A stretch of DNA of 64,000 nt from Isoetes taiwanensis (taxonomy: Eukaryota > Streptophyta > Lycopodiopsida > Isoetales > Isoetaceae), in assembly GCA_021234155.1 (NCBI GenBank), contig JAJEKV010000005.1, positions 7,432,216-7,496,215 of the forward strand. The letters are read 5' to 3'. Of this stretch, positions 46,390 to 57,483 are shown one piece after another. The notes below the pieces were generated by a model. It was not told the DNA's origin, did no database searches, and was given only the letters and a program-made list of their open reading frames with translations. Every line of letters starts with the position of its first letter. The first letter of the stretch is position 1. Both the position numbers and the translations under genes were made by a program.

Positions 46390-47488
46390 ATTGATTCCAT
46401 ACCAGAATTAGTTTTGCAAGGCTGCCAGAATTTTTTTAGCTTAGCATTTACGAAGTAATATACGCAGTTGCCCCTTTAATGGTGAATTTTTAACTCCCAA
46501 TTGTAACATATGCACTGCAATTTCCACATTTATGCTAGGCACCTATGGTCGGTGTTGGAACTACATTCGACGGGGCACAAGCGAATTATTTTTCGGTAGA
46601 TGGGGGCACAAGATTACCAATGAAGGCACCTATGTTTTGGTTGGAACCACATTATATAGATGCAGGCATATGGCATGATCCTGATCCTAGAAAAAGTAAC
46701 CCGTAAACAAAGGCCTTTTGCCTTTCATCTTAATGTACGAGTGGTCTTTATTTGAAGACCATATGTCATTTGAAAATTCCAACATTCAAATTTGTGTGCT
46801 AATTGTGGTACTTTAAATATTTTCACATATTTCTTTAGTGGTTGATTAGAGTGGTTTATTCTATAAACGAAGGCATTTAGCTTAGTTTTGCAAGGCTGCC
46901 ACAATTTAGCATCAGATTTTTCTCACAGCATTTACGAATGTTATATGCAGTTGCCCCTTTAATGGTACATTTTTAATAACATAGGCACCACAATTTTCAC
47001 ATTTCTGCGAGGCACCTATGGTTTGAGTTGGAACGACATTTGATAGATGGGAACACAAGCTAATTATTTTGGCATCAACCTGGATGCACAAGATTACCAA
47101 TGCTAGGCACCTATGTTTTGGTTGGAACCACATTATATAGACGGAGGCATAAACTAATTATTTTGGCATGATCCTAGAAAAAATAACCCATCAAAAAAGG
47201 CCTTTTGCCTTTTGTCTTAACGTACGAGCGGTCTTTATTTGAAGACATATATTTGTTTCTTAGTAGTTTTAACATTGCCGTAGTGTCAAACATATCCCAT
47301 AGGACATATGTGGGCCAGAAGTTACTTTATAGTTTCCAAAATGATCCAAGGGCCCAGAAGTTAGTCTACTCAAATGCACAAGTTCCTAGAGGCCAGAAGT
47401 TACCCTACTCAAATGCACAAGTTCCCAGGGCCCAGAAGTTACTCTACTCAAATGCACAAGTTTCCAGCATCTACAGGTTCCAAATTAT
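46390..47488. repeat. Helitron subterminal region with internal duplication
   Basis: A block of about 480-500 bp is duplicated: TAGCTTAGCATTTACGAAG ... GCAGTTGCCCCTTTAATGG ... GGCACCTATGTTTTGGTTGG ... AAAGGCCTTTTGCCTTT occurs at about 46430-46735 and again at about 46920-47220. Near 47350-47465 AGAAGTTACCCTACTCAAAT-type units of about 36 bp repeat three to four times. The same arrangement is in the copy at 52741-55509. Confidence 0.85.
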
Positions 47489-47518
47489 GCCCAGCAACGC
47501 TGGGCACCGTTACTATTA

Positions 47519-48959
47519 TCTTATATTATAATGTTATAGCGTAAGTATGTAATGGACCACGCCCTAATTTCAATGGCTAAGATCATGAAATTATATGCAA
47601 AGGCCGAGATTTATCGCACGACTTCCCACCACCGTGATTGGTCATGCTTTGATCTCTTAAGGGGAAAAGGAAAAGGAAAAAGAAAAGGGAGGATGGAAGT
47701 GGAAAAGTGAAAGGTAAAAAGGCACAACGAAAAGGAGAAAAGGGAAAGGGAAAGGGAAAGGGACAAGGGTATGGGAAAAAAGGGAAAAGGGAAAGGGTGA
47801 GAAAAAGAAAAAATGTCATAGAAAAAGGGAAAGAGAGGGAAAAGAAAAAGGGGAGGGAGAAAGGGCGACAGAGAAAAGGAAAGAGGAAAAGGGTGGGTAA
47901 AGGAGGAAAAGGGAAGGGAAAAAGAGGAAGAGAAAAATGGTGGAGAGAAGGAAAAAGAAAAAGAGCATGGAAAAAGAGAGAGGAAAAAAAAGGGAGAGAG
48001 AAAAATGGGAGAAAGGGAAGTGAAAAAGGCACGAGGAAAATGGAAAGGGAAATGGGAAAAGCGAAAGAGGGAAAAGGGAAAAGGCAAGAGAAATAGAGAA
48101 AGAGGAAAAAGGGTGAGGAAAGGGGAAAAAGGAAGGGAAAAAGAGCACGAGAAAAGGGAAAAGAAAAAAAGGAAAGGGAGGGAGAACATGCACAGGGAAA
48201 AAGGGAAGAGGGTGGGAAAAGGAGGAAAAGGGGTACATGAAAAGTGTAGGGAAAAGGGAATAGTTAAAAGGCATGGTAAAGGGCAAGGGAAAGAGAAAAC
48301 GAAAAGAAAAGGGGAAAAGGAAAGGGCGTAGAAAGGATGAAATATAAGGAAAGGGAAAAGAGAGGTAGAAAGGGGAGGAAAAAAGGGCACGTGCCGAGAA
48401 AAAGGGAGAAAGAAATGGGAAAAGAGAAGAGAAAAATGTCACTGAAAAAATGGGAAGAGAGAAAGGGTGAGGAAAGGGGAAAAAAGAAGGAAAAAAAACA
48501 TGGAAAAGGGGAAAAGAGAAAGAAAAAAGCGAGGGGGAATGAGCACGTGGAAAAGTAAAATAGAGTGGGGAAAAGAGGAGAAGGGGCACGTGAAAAATGT
48601 GGGAAAAAAAAAACAAAAAAAGGGCATGGCAAAAGACAAAAAGAAATAGAATGGGAAAAGGTGAGGAAAAAAGTGCATAGAAAAAAAGGGAAGAGTGGGA
48701 AAAGGATAAAAAGGGAAGGAAAAAGGTCCATCAAAAAAAAGAGAAGAGAAAAAGGGAAAGGAGAAAGGGAAGGGGAGGGGAGGGGAGGGGAGGGGAAAGG
48801 GAAAAGGGGAAAGACCAAAAAGGCAAATGGAAGGGGAGCGGGTGTCGAATGCACAAATGGGCTTATTATGTTAGATTTATGAAAAGGAGTTTGAGTTGAG
48901 CAGTTTTGAAAAACACAATTTTCCAACTTATGCCCAGCAACGCTGGGCACCATTACTAG
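47519..48959 (+). mobile_element. Polypurine-tract Helitron, plus strand
   Basis: Starts TCTTATATTATAATG at 47519 and ends with hairpin GCCCAGCAACGCTGGGC (48932-48948) plus ACCATTACTAG at 48959, then T. The layout matches 25707-27564: the same 5' block with GTGATTGGTCATGCTT, then a long purine tract, then the same 3' part. It follows the 3' end of the preceding Helitron after two bases, in the same orientation. Confidence 0.93.
47665..48835. repeat. 1.17 kb polypurine tract
   Basis: Nearly only G and A on the plus strand (GGGAAAAGG-type units), with sparse CATGG, GCACG and GTGGG interruptions. It is the sense equivalent of the tract at 25.77-27.43 kb. Long open frames on both strands here are artefacts. 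(AGGGG)n is cleanest at 48772-48796. Confidence 0.95.
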
Positions 48960-48995
48960 TATATAATATCTTAATTACCGAGATTAAGAATTTAA

Positions 48996-49232
48996 CTATT
49001 CTTGAAATCGCCGGTAGGATGGGTTATCCTCAAGAAATTTCTTAACTTGGGCTGTTTTTACCGAACGTCCCAAGTTCCTTAGAATATTAGTTGATGTACC
49101 GCCCTGCAAGGCTTGCACCAACTCTTCTACTCTACGGTCGGACGTGTAGGCCCCGGTCACCGCTAGTCTTCCCTGCCGCCGGGTGTTGCCTAACTGATGT
49201 GTGGTGAGTTGGTATAGGCCTAGTAATGCCAA
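48996..49232 (-). other. Possible N-terminal gag piece of the Gypsy element
   Basis: The minus-strand frame reads SDRRVEELVQALQGGTST and VKKFLEDNPSYRRFQE, an alpha-helical, gag-like pattern. It is in the same orientation as the Gypsy gag, whose recognisable part starts at about 44440 on the far side of the two Helitrons. I infer it may be the severed start of that gag. It could equally be an unrelated ORF. Confidence 0.35.
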
Positions 49233-50165
49233 AATAAGTGTTTATTTAGTCATGGGTTCAAACCTTGCCAATGTCTCTTATTTTTAGGTGTTTATTACTA
49301 AGGGTATACGGGTTCAAACCTTGCCAATGTCTCACTAAGGGTATACGGGTTCAAACCTTGCCAATGTCTCTTATTTTTAGGTGTTTATTACTAACGGTAT
49401 ACGATAATGATCCCCTGACATGGTAGAACTTAAAAGCCTATATGTGTCCTCCACTTTGGCTACCGCAAGGCACTGGGATAAGCTAGCTAGTCTGTACAAG
49501 ATTAGTCTAGTATGGACCTTAAACAAGCTCTAAAAATTTAATGGCCATGGATCGACCGCTGCATTACAGCACTATGGTTCTTAAGGTGGGATTAAATCCT
49601 ACCGACAAAGTGTGCATGTAAGGCAAAGGTTTTGCCCAACGGATGTGTGGTGGATTGGTATAGGCTTAGTAATGCCAAAATAAGTGTTCATTTGGTCATG
49701 AGTTTAAACCTTGCCAATGTCTCTTATCTTTTTGGGTGTTGGTTACTAGGGGTACAGGATGATGATCCCCGACGTGGTAGAACTTAAAATTCTATCCGTG
49801 TCCTCCACTTTGGCTACCGCAAAGTAGTGGGATAATGGGACCTAGACTTCCTAAGGTGGGATTAAATCTTACCATGCATGTAAGGCAAAAGTTTTGCTCA
49901 ATGGATGTGTGGTGAGTTGGTGTAGGTCTAGTAATGCCAAAATAAATGTACATTTGGTCATGAGTTCAAACCATGTCAATGTCATCATCGTATACCCCTA
50001 GTAATTAATTTTCAAATATAAATAACATTATCGTATACTCCTAGCAACCAACTTCCAAATATAAATGACATTGGTATAGTTTGAACCCATGACCAATTGT
50101 ATATTTATTTTGGCATTACTAAGCCTATACAAACTCACTACACATTCGTTGGGCAAAACTTTGTA
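49190..50165. repeat. Array of tRNA-derived SINE-like units, last one inverted
   Basis: Direct units begin near 49196, 49640 and 49903, with a partial internal duplication at 49250-49400. Each holds TGGTGAGTTGG or a variant (fits an RNA polymerase III A box) and, about 45 nt later, GGTTCAAACC or a variant (fits the B box). The shared 3' part includes GATGATCCCC, GTGGTAGAACTTAAAA and GTCCTCCACTTTGGCTACCGC. At about 50000-50165 a unit is present in inverted orientation. The pol III promoter reading is mine. Confidence 0.6.
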
Positions 50166-50169
50166 TAGA

Positions 50170-50213
50170 CCATAAAGTGGAAGAGAGGCAAAAAGGAAGG
50201 GAAAAAAACATGG

Positions 50214-50244
<31 letters not shown>

Positions 50245-50677
50245 GAATGGGCATAGGGAAAAGGAGAAGAGGGTCGGGGAAAGAGAAAAAGAGGCACACG
50301 AGAAAGATAGGAAAAATAAAATGGAAAAAGAGCATGGAAAAAAGGAAAGGGAAAGAGAAAAGAAAAAGGGTGGGAAAAGGAAAGAGAAAAATAGCACAGG
50401 AAAAAAAAGGAAGGGCGGGGAAAGTATGAAAAAAGAAGGGAAGGGAAGGGAAAAGGGGATTTAAAAAAAAAAAAAGTGTAGGGAAAATGAAAAAAAGGTA
50501 AACATGGGATAAAGCAAAAGGCAATAGGAAGAAGCAACAATGTCGAATGCACGAAAACTTTTTCTAGCCCAATAATCCTGGGCTTGATTTATTATATTAG
50601 ATTTATAAAAAGGAGTTTGGATTTCCATCTATATAGGTTCCCAACTTATACCCAGCAACACTGGGTACCCTTACTAG
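50170..50677 (+). mobile_element. Third polypurine Helitron, 3' part
   Basis: A 360-bp purine tract (50170-50520, including a 29-A run at 50211-50240) is followed by sequence like that before 48959. Hairpin ACCCAGCAACACTGGGT (50650-50666) and ACCCTTACTAG end at 50677, then T. The outer hairpin pair is A-T instead of G-C, with another A-T pair for G-C inside, so pairing is preserved. No 5' end was found; the SINE array abuts the tract. Confidence 0.82.
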
Positions 50678-50679
50678 TT

Positions 50680-51800
50680 TATTGAAAATAACTGAAAGAA
50701 CAAAATGTATCTATGGAACTTGCCGTATTATGATGTAACAGCGAATGAAACTTGTATTATATTACGATTTAACTATAAATATATGAGGTAAATGCAAGCA
50801 GCAACAAGGTAAATATAAAGACAAATAATTTTTGGCCCATATAAAGCAATAGGTAGGTCAAATATCCTAAAAAGGTTCCCAAATGATTGAGTTAGTAAGG
50901 TTTTGGCAATGGTGGGGAGAGAAATGGGGGTTAGGGTTTCGTGTTTGTTTTTTTAGTCTAGGTAATGGTTTGATGGTGGAGATTCGTGGCAGGGCTGGTC
51001 CGAGCATGGCGGGCGTCTGATGCGCGCGCGTATTTGCTGGAGGAGATGGAGGCCATGCCGGGCGGCCAGATGCTGGGCATTCTTGGACAGAGACAGAGAC
51101 AGTGCAATGGAGGTGCAGGGTTCTGTTTTAGTTCTCTTTCGATTTCCGCTGTTTCGATTTCGGAGGTGCAGGGCTCTGTTCTAGTTTTGTTTCAATTTAG
51201 TTTTCTTTCGATTTCGGCTCATTCACAGAAGACAGAGATTAGGGCGTAGACAGAAGACAGAGATTAGGTGAAGATTAGGCGAAGATTCGGCATCTTGTTT
51301 CACAATCGACAACAGCAGAGATTCCGCTGCTTGCTCATCATGCAACAGGGTTTTCGGCTATTGCAGTGCTCTTTCTGCTCTTTGTTGCAGTGCTCCTTCT
51401 GCTCTTCGGTTGTTGCAGTGGTCTTCAGGTTCTGCCTCGGTTCTGCCTTGCTTGGCCGGCTTAAAACAGGAGGCTACTCCAGCTATGGGTACGCTATGGA
51501 GGTCTGCGTAAACCTATGGCTACTGCAGCTATGGCTACGCGGTTTCTAGCTATGGCTATGGCTTCGACTGATTGTTCTTATTTGTTCTTATTTCTTCACT
51601 TTAACTTCTTATCTGTGCTTCACTCTTCTTTGTTCTTCTCTGCTCTTATGTGTCCTTTGTGAATGCAATGGTGTTCGTGGATTTTTTGATGTGTATGGAT
51701 TGAACTATACCATGTATGTATATACGTATAATAGCCATATGGGGTGCGCAAGCTTATACGTGGGTCTGATGTGGAAATTGCAGAGCCTTTGATTTGGCAT
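50680..51800. other. Intergenic stretch, no supported gene
   Basis: From 50985 to 51550 the sequence is GC-richer with local duplications (CGATTTCGG, GAAGACAGAGATTAG, GCAGTGCTC(C/T)TTCTGCTC). CTATGGCT-type motifs cluster at 51481-51565. No family was recognised. Confidence 0.4.
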
Positions 51801-51810
51801 ATTCATGGAA

Positions 51811-52740
51811 CTATACCTGGATCCAATGATCAAAAAAAAAAACAATAAGGAAAGAGCCATAAGGAAAGAGCCATAATACTAGCAGGATGAAATGCCATTT
51901 TAAGGAAGAATACAGACTGTGTTGGCGTCCCAGGGGTTTGAAGTCAGGTTTCTTCGGCCATGCTTGCAATGTAAGAGATGGATCAGGATAGATAATATCT
52001 GGGTAGAGTATCTTATACAGGCCTTCTATGCTTGGATTTGGAGAGGGGGGTCTTTCCTGAGTAGCTAAAACTTGGCCCTCTATGCTTGGATTTGGAGAGG
52101 GGGGCCTTTCCTGCGTAGCTGAAAAAACTTGGTCCTCTATGCTTAGATTTGGAGAGGGGGGCCTTTCCTGCGTGGCTGAAACTTGGCCCTCTATGCTTAG
52201 ATTTGGAGAGGGGGGCCTTTCCTGAGTGGCTGAAATTTGGCATTCCATGCTTGGATTGGGAGGGCAACTTGTACCTAATATCCTATGCCTCCTTTGAAAG
52301 AAATGCATCAGGTTTGATAAAATCCTCGGCGACATTTGAAGTTTCTTGTTCTCTTCCAGCACTGATTGTATTTGAAGTTTCTCCTTTTCTTCCTGCACTG
52401 ATTGTATTTGAAGAAGTTTCTTCCTTTCTTCAAAGCTATACACCCCCGGCATCTTTATAGATTCCAGCATTGAATGTGACTCTATTTGAAGTTTCAGCAA
52501 TATGCCCGGTATCATCAGAGATTTCAAAGATCGATCAGATTTGAAGTTTCAAAGAATATGCCCGGTATCATCAGAGATTTCAGCACTGACTGTATTTGAA
52601 GTTTTAGCAATATCCCCGGCATCATCAGAGATTTCAGCACTGACTGTGTTTGAAGTTTCAGCAATATTCCCGGCATCATCAGAGATTTCAGCACTAACTG
52701 TATTTGAAGCATCTTGTTTTCTCTTAAATAAGTGAGAGCA
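51811..52740 (-). pseudogene. Repetitive C-terminal tail region of the disrupted kinase
   Basis: This is the sequence on the far side of the Helitron from the kinase. On the minus strand the kinase frame continues without a shift from the insertion point into CSHLFKRKQDASNTVSAEIS, then three repeats of a 20-codon unit (core SAEISDD), and stops at 52549-52551. Beyond the stop, frames carry related repeats (ETSNTISAGRE-type) and at 52013-52267 an 18-20 codon unit (core GKAPLSKSKHRGPSF) repeated about five times. The tail may once have been longer. The domain type is unknown. Confidence 0.7.
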
Positions 52741-55509
52741 TCTTATATTATAATGTTTTGGTGTAAGTAGTGCATCGCGCCCTAAATTGGGCGGTCCAGA
52801 TTTGGTCTAGAAGTTGGACGGCCCAGACATACTCCCGTTCTTTTTCCTGTGACCCCGCTATCTTCACAATCCATTTTAATCGGTCCGCGGGGCATCGGGG
52901 TTTTTCTTCTTTCTCGCCCCGATCAATTTAGGGCTTTTTGCAAACCGAGGCCCTTCGGAATCGGCAATGGTTCAAGCGTAGTCTCCAAAGTACCACCTCA
53001 AGCATCTTTGGCGAAACCTATCTACATGCAAAAGGTTAGTCATTAAAAGATATAGTGGACTTTCATTTTCTGATTTCTTTCTTTGCATACGTATGGCTAG
53101 CACAACATTTCAGACAAGAACACGATTCTTTGAAAATGGTGCTGAACGCAAGAATTTCAAGCAGGGGATACGACTTCTCATTCCAGAAGTTCTACAGATA
53201 AGTTTCGATCTTGCAATTTTAAGCAACATTTTACTCAAATTTAAGTCATGCATTTTGATTGCAGCCTGGGTATATCTCAAAATTGTTTGTCTAAAACAGC
53301 AACCATCTAAGAGTTGTGCAAGAGCTTTTGATTGGCATCAGAGCAGAAGGTCGCCTGAATCATGCCTCTCCTGAAGTGCTCTGCCGTTCAACTTTATGAT
53401 CCGATGTTGTTCCGATGTTTTCAATAATGTGTATGCCCTGTTGCAGGTTAATCGGGACCGTTTTGAGGCCCTATGTGGCAGATTTGATGAAGCTAGGTAT
53501 TATGGGACATTTTCCTGCTGATTTGATATGCTGACAAAGTTGGTTATTTGACCTCATAGTTTATTTTCTAATTCTCAGCTTTAAAAAATCGTATAGTTTT
53601 CTTTATGAGGAGCAAACTACCAAAGAGAAAAGGAAGTATGTGTACTTTTCATTTTTGGTCCCTTAATTTGTAGACACACTCATATTTTCTTTTCTTTTCA
53701 GAGGCTACAAGAATTACTGCGAAAGGCAAAGTTCCCTGACATTTCTAGCATAGCCATGGTAGTTCTTAGACTATCAAATAGAGTTCTTTATCTTCTTGCA
53801 TATTCTGACTACAAAACTCAAATGGCAACAACACAGGACACACTTGAAGATCTCGAATGTTAAGCTTGAAGAAATTGCTGATATTCCCTTTGAGAATAAG
53901 GTCGACCTACAATTGGACATGTGAAGAAGTCACTAAAATGCAGCGATTGAATAAGAATAGGTGCTTTTGCTGTGAAATTCGTATGTTGCTTCCTCACAAT
54001 ATGCATGATAACTGATTTTTTAGGTTATTGTTGCGGACCTCTAGAAATTACCAAAGAAAAACCAGGTTGGACATTACAGGGAGGTCATTCAGGGCATCAA
54101 AAAGGCAAGGCTCTATTGTACTTTTTAAGTTTTGTTCTTGTGCCAGAAGTCTCAAGCCAATCGAAAATTAACGTGCCCCATTTCTTGAATATTTGTTGTA
54201 TGTTGGAAAGTTTTACATGACTGGCGTTGCGTAGCAGAAACCAGTAGGGATCCTTATGGGCTAAAATATTTTATGAGCAATAATGTGCATGCCCTGTTGC
54301 AGGTTAATCGGGACCCTGTTTTGAGGCCCTATGTGGCAGATTTGATGAAGCTAGGTATTATGGGACATAGTGATTGATTCCATACCAGAATTAGTTTTGC
54401 AAGGCTGCCAGAATTTTTTTAGCTTAGCATTTACGAAGTAATATACGCAGTTGCCCCTTTAATGGTGAATTTTTAACTCCCAATTGTAACATATGCACTG
54501 CAATTTCCACATTTATGCTAGGCACCTATGGTCGGTGTTGGAACTACATTCGACGGGGCACAAGCGAATTATTTTTCGGTAGATGGGGGCACAAGATTAC
54601 CAATGAAGGCACCTATGTTTTGGTTGGAACCACATTATATAGATGCAGGCATATGGCATGATCCTGATCGTGGAAAAAGTAACCCGTAAACAAAGGCCTT
54701 TTGCCTTTCATCTTAATGTATGAGTGGTCTTTATTTGAAGACCATATGTCATTTGAAAATTCCAACATTCAAATTTGTGTGCTAATTGTGGTACTTTAAA
54801 TATTTTCACATATTTCTTTAGTGGTTGATTAGAGTGGTTTATTCTATAAACGAAGGCATTTAGCTTAGTTTTGCAAGGCTGCCACAATTTAGCATCAGAT
54901 TTTTCTCACAGCATTTACGAATGTTATATGCAGTTGCCCCTTTAATGGTACATTTTTAACTCCCAAGTGTAACATAGGCACCACAATTTTCACATTTCTG
55001 CGAGGCACCTATGGTTTGACTTGGAACGACATTTGATAGATGGGAACGCAAGCTAATTATTTTGGCATCAACCTGGATGCACAAGATTACCAATGCTAGG
55101 CACCTATGTTTTGGTTGGAACCACATTATATAGATGGAGGCATAAACTAATTATTTTGGCATGATCCTAGAAAAAATAACCCATCAAAAAAGGCCTTTTG
55201 CCTTTTGTCTTAACGTACGAGCGGTCTTTATTTGAAGACATATATTTGTTTCTTAGTAGTTTTAACATTGCCGTAGTGTCGAACATATCCCATAGGACAT
55301 ATGTGGGCCAGAAGTTACTTTACAGTTTCCAAAATGATCCAAGGGCCCAGAAGTTAGTCTACTCAAATGCACAAGTTCCCAGAGGCCAGAAGTTACCCTA
55401 CTCAAATGCACAAGTTCCCAGGGCCCAGAAGTTACTCTACTCAAATGCACAAGTTTCCAGCATCTACAGGTTCCAAATTATGCCCAGCAACGCTGGGCAC
55501 CGTTACTAA
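52741..55509 (+). mobile_element. Helitron inserted in the kinase gene (RRP36-like cargo, copy B)
   Basis: 2769 bp starting TCTTATATTATAATG after A (52740) and ending with hairpin GCCCAGCAACGCTGGGC (55482-55498) plus ACCGTTACTAA, then T. It is nearly identical to 44568-47516, lacking about 230 bp present there near 45640-45870. It contains the same RRP36-like blocks (near 53447, 53579, 53701, 54025 and 54302). It lies antisense to the kinase. Confidence 0.96.
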
Positions 55510-56734
55510 TATGGTACTAAAAGCTGGTTGTTCGTCAGGCTCATGGCTGCAGCACTCCATAATCAACTTTTGGAGATCTTCAGGACAAGAAGAAGGAAAT
55601 TCACTTTCTGGGCTCCATCCGAACATTTCTCTACAAACTATTCCAAAGGAATACACATCCAGTTTTCTGCTATAGGGTAGCTGCTTATTAAACATTTCAG
55701 GTCCCATGTAACCAAGAGTTCCTCTATATCTAGTGAGCTCCAAAGCATTGGGTGCATTGGTCCTAAAATCTGTCCTTGATATTCCAAAATCAGCAACCTT
55801 AATTTGCACATCTGTGAGTGCAGTACCATCTTCTATATAATTCACAAGTATGTTTGCGGGTTTAAGATCCCTGTGCACAATGTCATGCTCATGTATACGA
55901 AACATAGCTTTGGCAATCTGTGACATGATATCTATTGCAGTTAATAATGTAAGAGGGCCCTTTTCTTTAAGAAGTTTGGCCAGGTCAGTTTTCATAAGCT
56001 CCATGACTAAATAAGTTTTCTCTCCTTTTTTGCACTGCCCTAATATTTGCAAGAGATTTGGATGATCCACAAACCTTTGCACTACTAGAATTTCATGTTG
56101 AGAATCTTCTGGAAACTTGAATTCCTTAACAGCCACTTCACGACCATATAACTTACTTTTGTACACGTTTGCAAATGTCCCTTCGCCAAGCAATTCGCCT
56201 AGAATTAGATCTTCACCAGCATCCAATACAAGTAAATTTATGTTGCTTTGGTCTTTTTCAGCTGCTTCAGAAGCTTCACTATCAGAAATATCCTGCTCAA
56301 TGGCAGCCATCAGAACTGTAGCCACAGCTTTTTTTATCTCTTTGGTAGCTCGGTACATGCATGAAGTAAGGCTATCATATGCATCCATAAATTCTGCACG
56401 TTTATTCTGGAAACGATTTTTTTCTGATTGGCATTGGGTTACAAGAAACATACTTTTTTTTAGGACATCGATGAGTTCTCTCATTTCAGACCGTTCTGCC
56501 AAGAAGATCCAACCAGTTCTGCACAGCCCTGCATCGCTTAGTCAGAAGCTGACACTGGCAATCAAAGATTTTAACATCCTTTAAAGCCTCACTCATACTG
56601 TTGACCAACTTTTGGGCCTCTGTGTACAAAATCCCGTCATCTTCCATCGGGCCATCTTGTACACTTTCTTCGCAAAAGGTCCCTGCAAATCTCCTCTGGG
56701 TCTGCAATATCCTTAGAATTGAATCGTTTCCCAT
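55510..56734 (-). CDS. MLKL-like Ser/Thr protein kinase, broken by a Helitron
   Basis: The frame from 56734 starts MGNDSILRI (a possible N-myristoylation site) and gives an alpha-helical N-terminal region (VNSMSEALKDVKIFDCQCQL). A frame change near 56500 (a one-base shift or missed intron) leads into 56502-55510 with another helical segment and then the kinase. Motifs in order: GEGTFANVY (glycine loop), VAVKEF (Lys), HRDLKPANIL (catalytic loop), DFGIS (metal), GTLGYMGPEMF (activation end; GPE for APE), DVYSFGIV. All catalytic residues are present. A helical bundle before a TKL-type kinase resembles plant MLKL-like proteins; this is inference. The natural frame passes from FSTI straight across the Helitron to CSHLFKRK at 52740. 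With the Helitron read through, the protein instead ends in about 20 Helitron-encoded residues. Confidence 0.85.
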
Positions 56735-57480
56735 TTTTGGGTGTGTTTGATCTTCGGATTCGTATAACTGGATCCTTGAATATCAGTCACAACCTGCATG
56801 GGCGAACGCAATTATTTGCTTAAAGTATCAGATCTTAATGGCTGATGACCCTTAAAGCGGAGTTGAATTAGAAAGGAACTTCGGATTTTAAAGGCAAGTA
56901 TTTCTGATTTACTGCACTGCACTATCGACTTTTGATGCCCGGCAATTAAGAACAAACCTATAGAATTGAAGGAATTCAGAATTACCTCTGTATGGGCTGA
57001 TTAAAGGAGCTGTCCGGCCCAAGATCTTGACTAAATTGAAAAGCTCGCTCTGGCACAGTGGCAGTTCCACCAAAGTGAAGAACGGCCGCACATAAGATAA
57101 AAAAAGCTAAATTACGTTTAGCTTACGTGTTCTTTGTCCCATGTTCTTTGTCCAGTGCCAGGGAATACAGAATACATTATATGCTGGCCAGTGAAGACGA
57201 CGTTTCTTTATTACATGTCTCTCAAACGTAGTTTTATCTGACTGGAATTGGAAGGGCTGCGTTGCTGCTTGCTTCTCCTCCTCTGCTGAGCTGACCGAAA
57301 CCGAATCGAGCTGTTCTACGTATGGCGGCCACTCAGGCGGAAATAAAAAGAGAGAAGAAGGGCTTTCTGCCCTGTTACGAATGAATATCAGAGGACCCAA
57401 CCTACCAAAATCGAAATTTGCAAAAGTAAAAGTGAAAAATAAGAAAAAAAGATGAAGAAAATGGTCAAAACAAATTTTAT
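56735..57480. other. Upstream region of the kinase gene
   Basis: Lies 5' of the minus-strand kinase. A minus-strand open frame at 57107-57400 has no recognised domain. Promoter elements cannot be fixed from sequence alone. Confidence 0.4.
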
Positions 57481-57483
57481 AGT

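Larger units (their letters stand above)
44568..47516 (+). mobile_element. Helitron with RRP36-like cargo, copy A
   Basis: Starts TCTTATATTATAATG after A (44567). It ends with hairpin GCCCAGCAACGCTGGGC (47489-47505) and ACCGTTACTAT, where CTAT stands in place of CTAG. It is almost identical over most of its length to 52741-55509. Directly after it, with only two bases between, another Helitron 5' end begins. No helicase is present, so it is non-autonomous. Confidence 0.92.

Noticed and set aside
47340-47465. CRISPR-like repeat of AGAAGTTACCCTACTCAAAT units
   Set aside because: Short tandem units at a Helitron 3' region, shared with the sister copy at 55310-55450; no spacer diversity.
47583-48953. 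Long open frames over the G/A tract on both strands
   Set aside because: Same composition artefact as the tract at 25.8-27.4 kb, inside a Helitron.
49190-49260. A functional tRNA gene
   Set aside because: A and B box-like motifs are present, but no cloverleaf with acceptor and anticodon stems can be drawn; SINE-like is the better reading.
52013-52460. CRISPR-like regular repeats
   Set aside because: The repeats are adjacent coding-like units of a protein tail with no unique spacers, in a eukaryotic genome.
55441-55509. Genuine C-terminal residues of the kinase encoded here
   Set aside because: They lie within the Helitron terminus, and the identical DNA occurs at 47450-47516 without any kinase.
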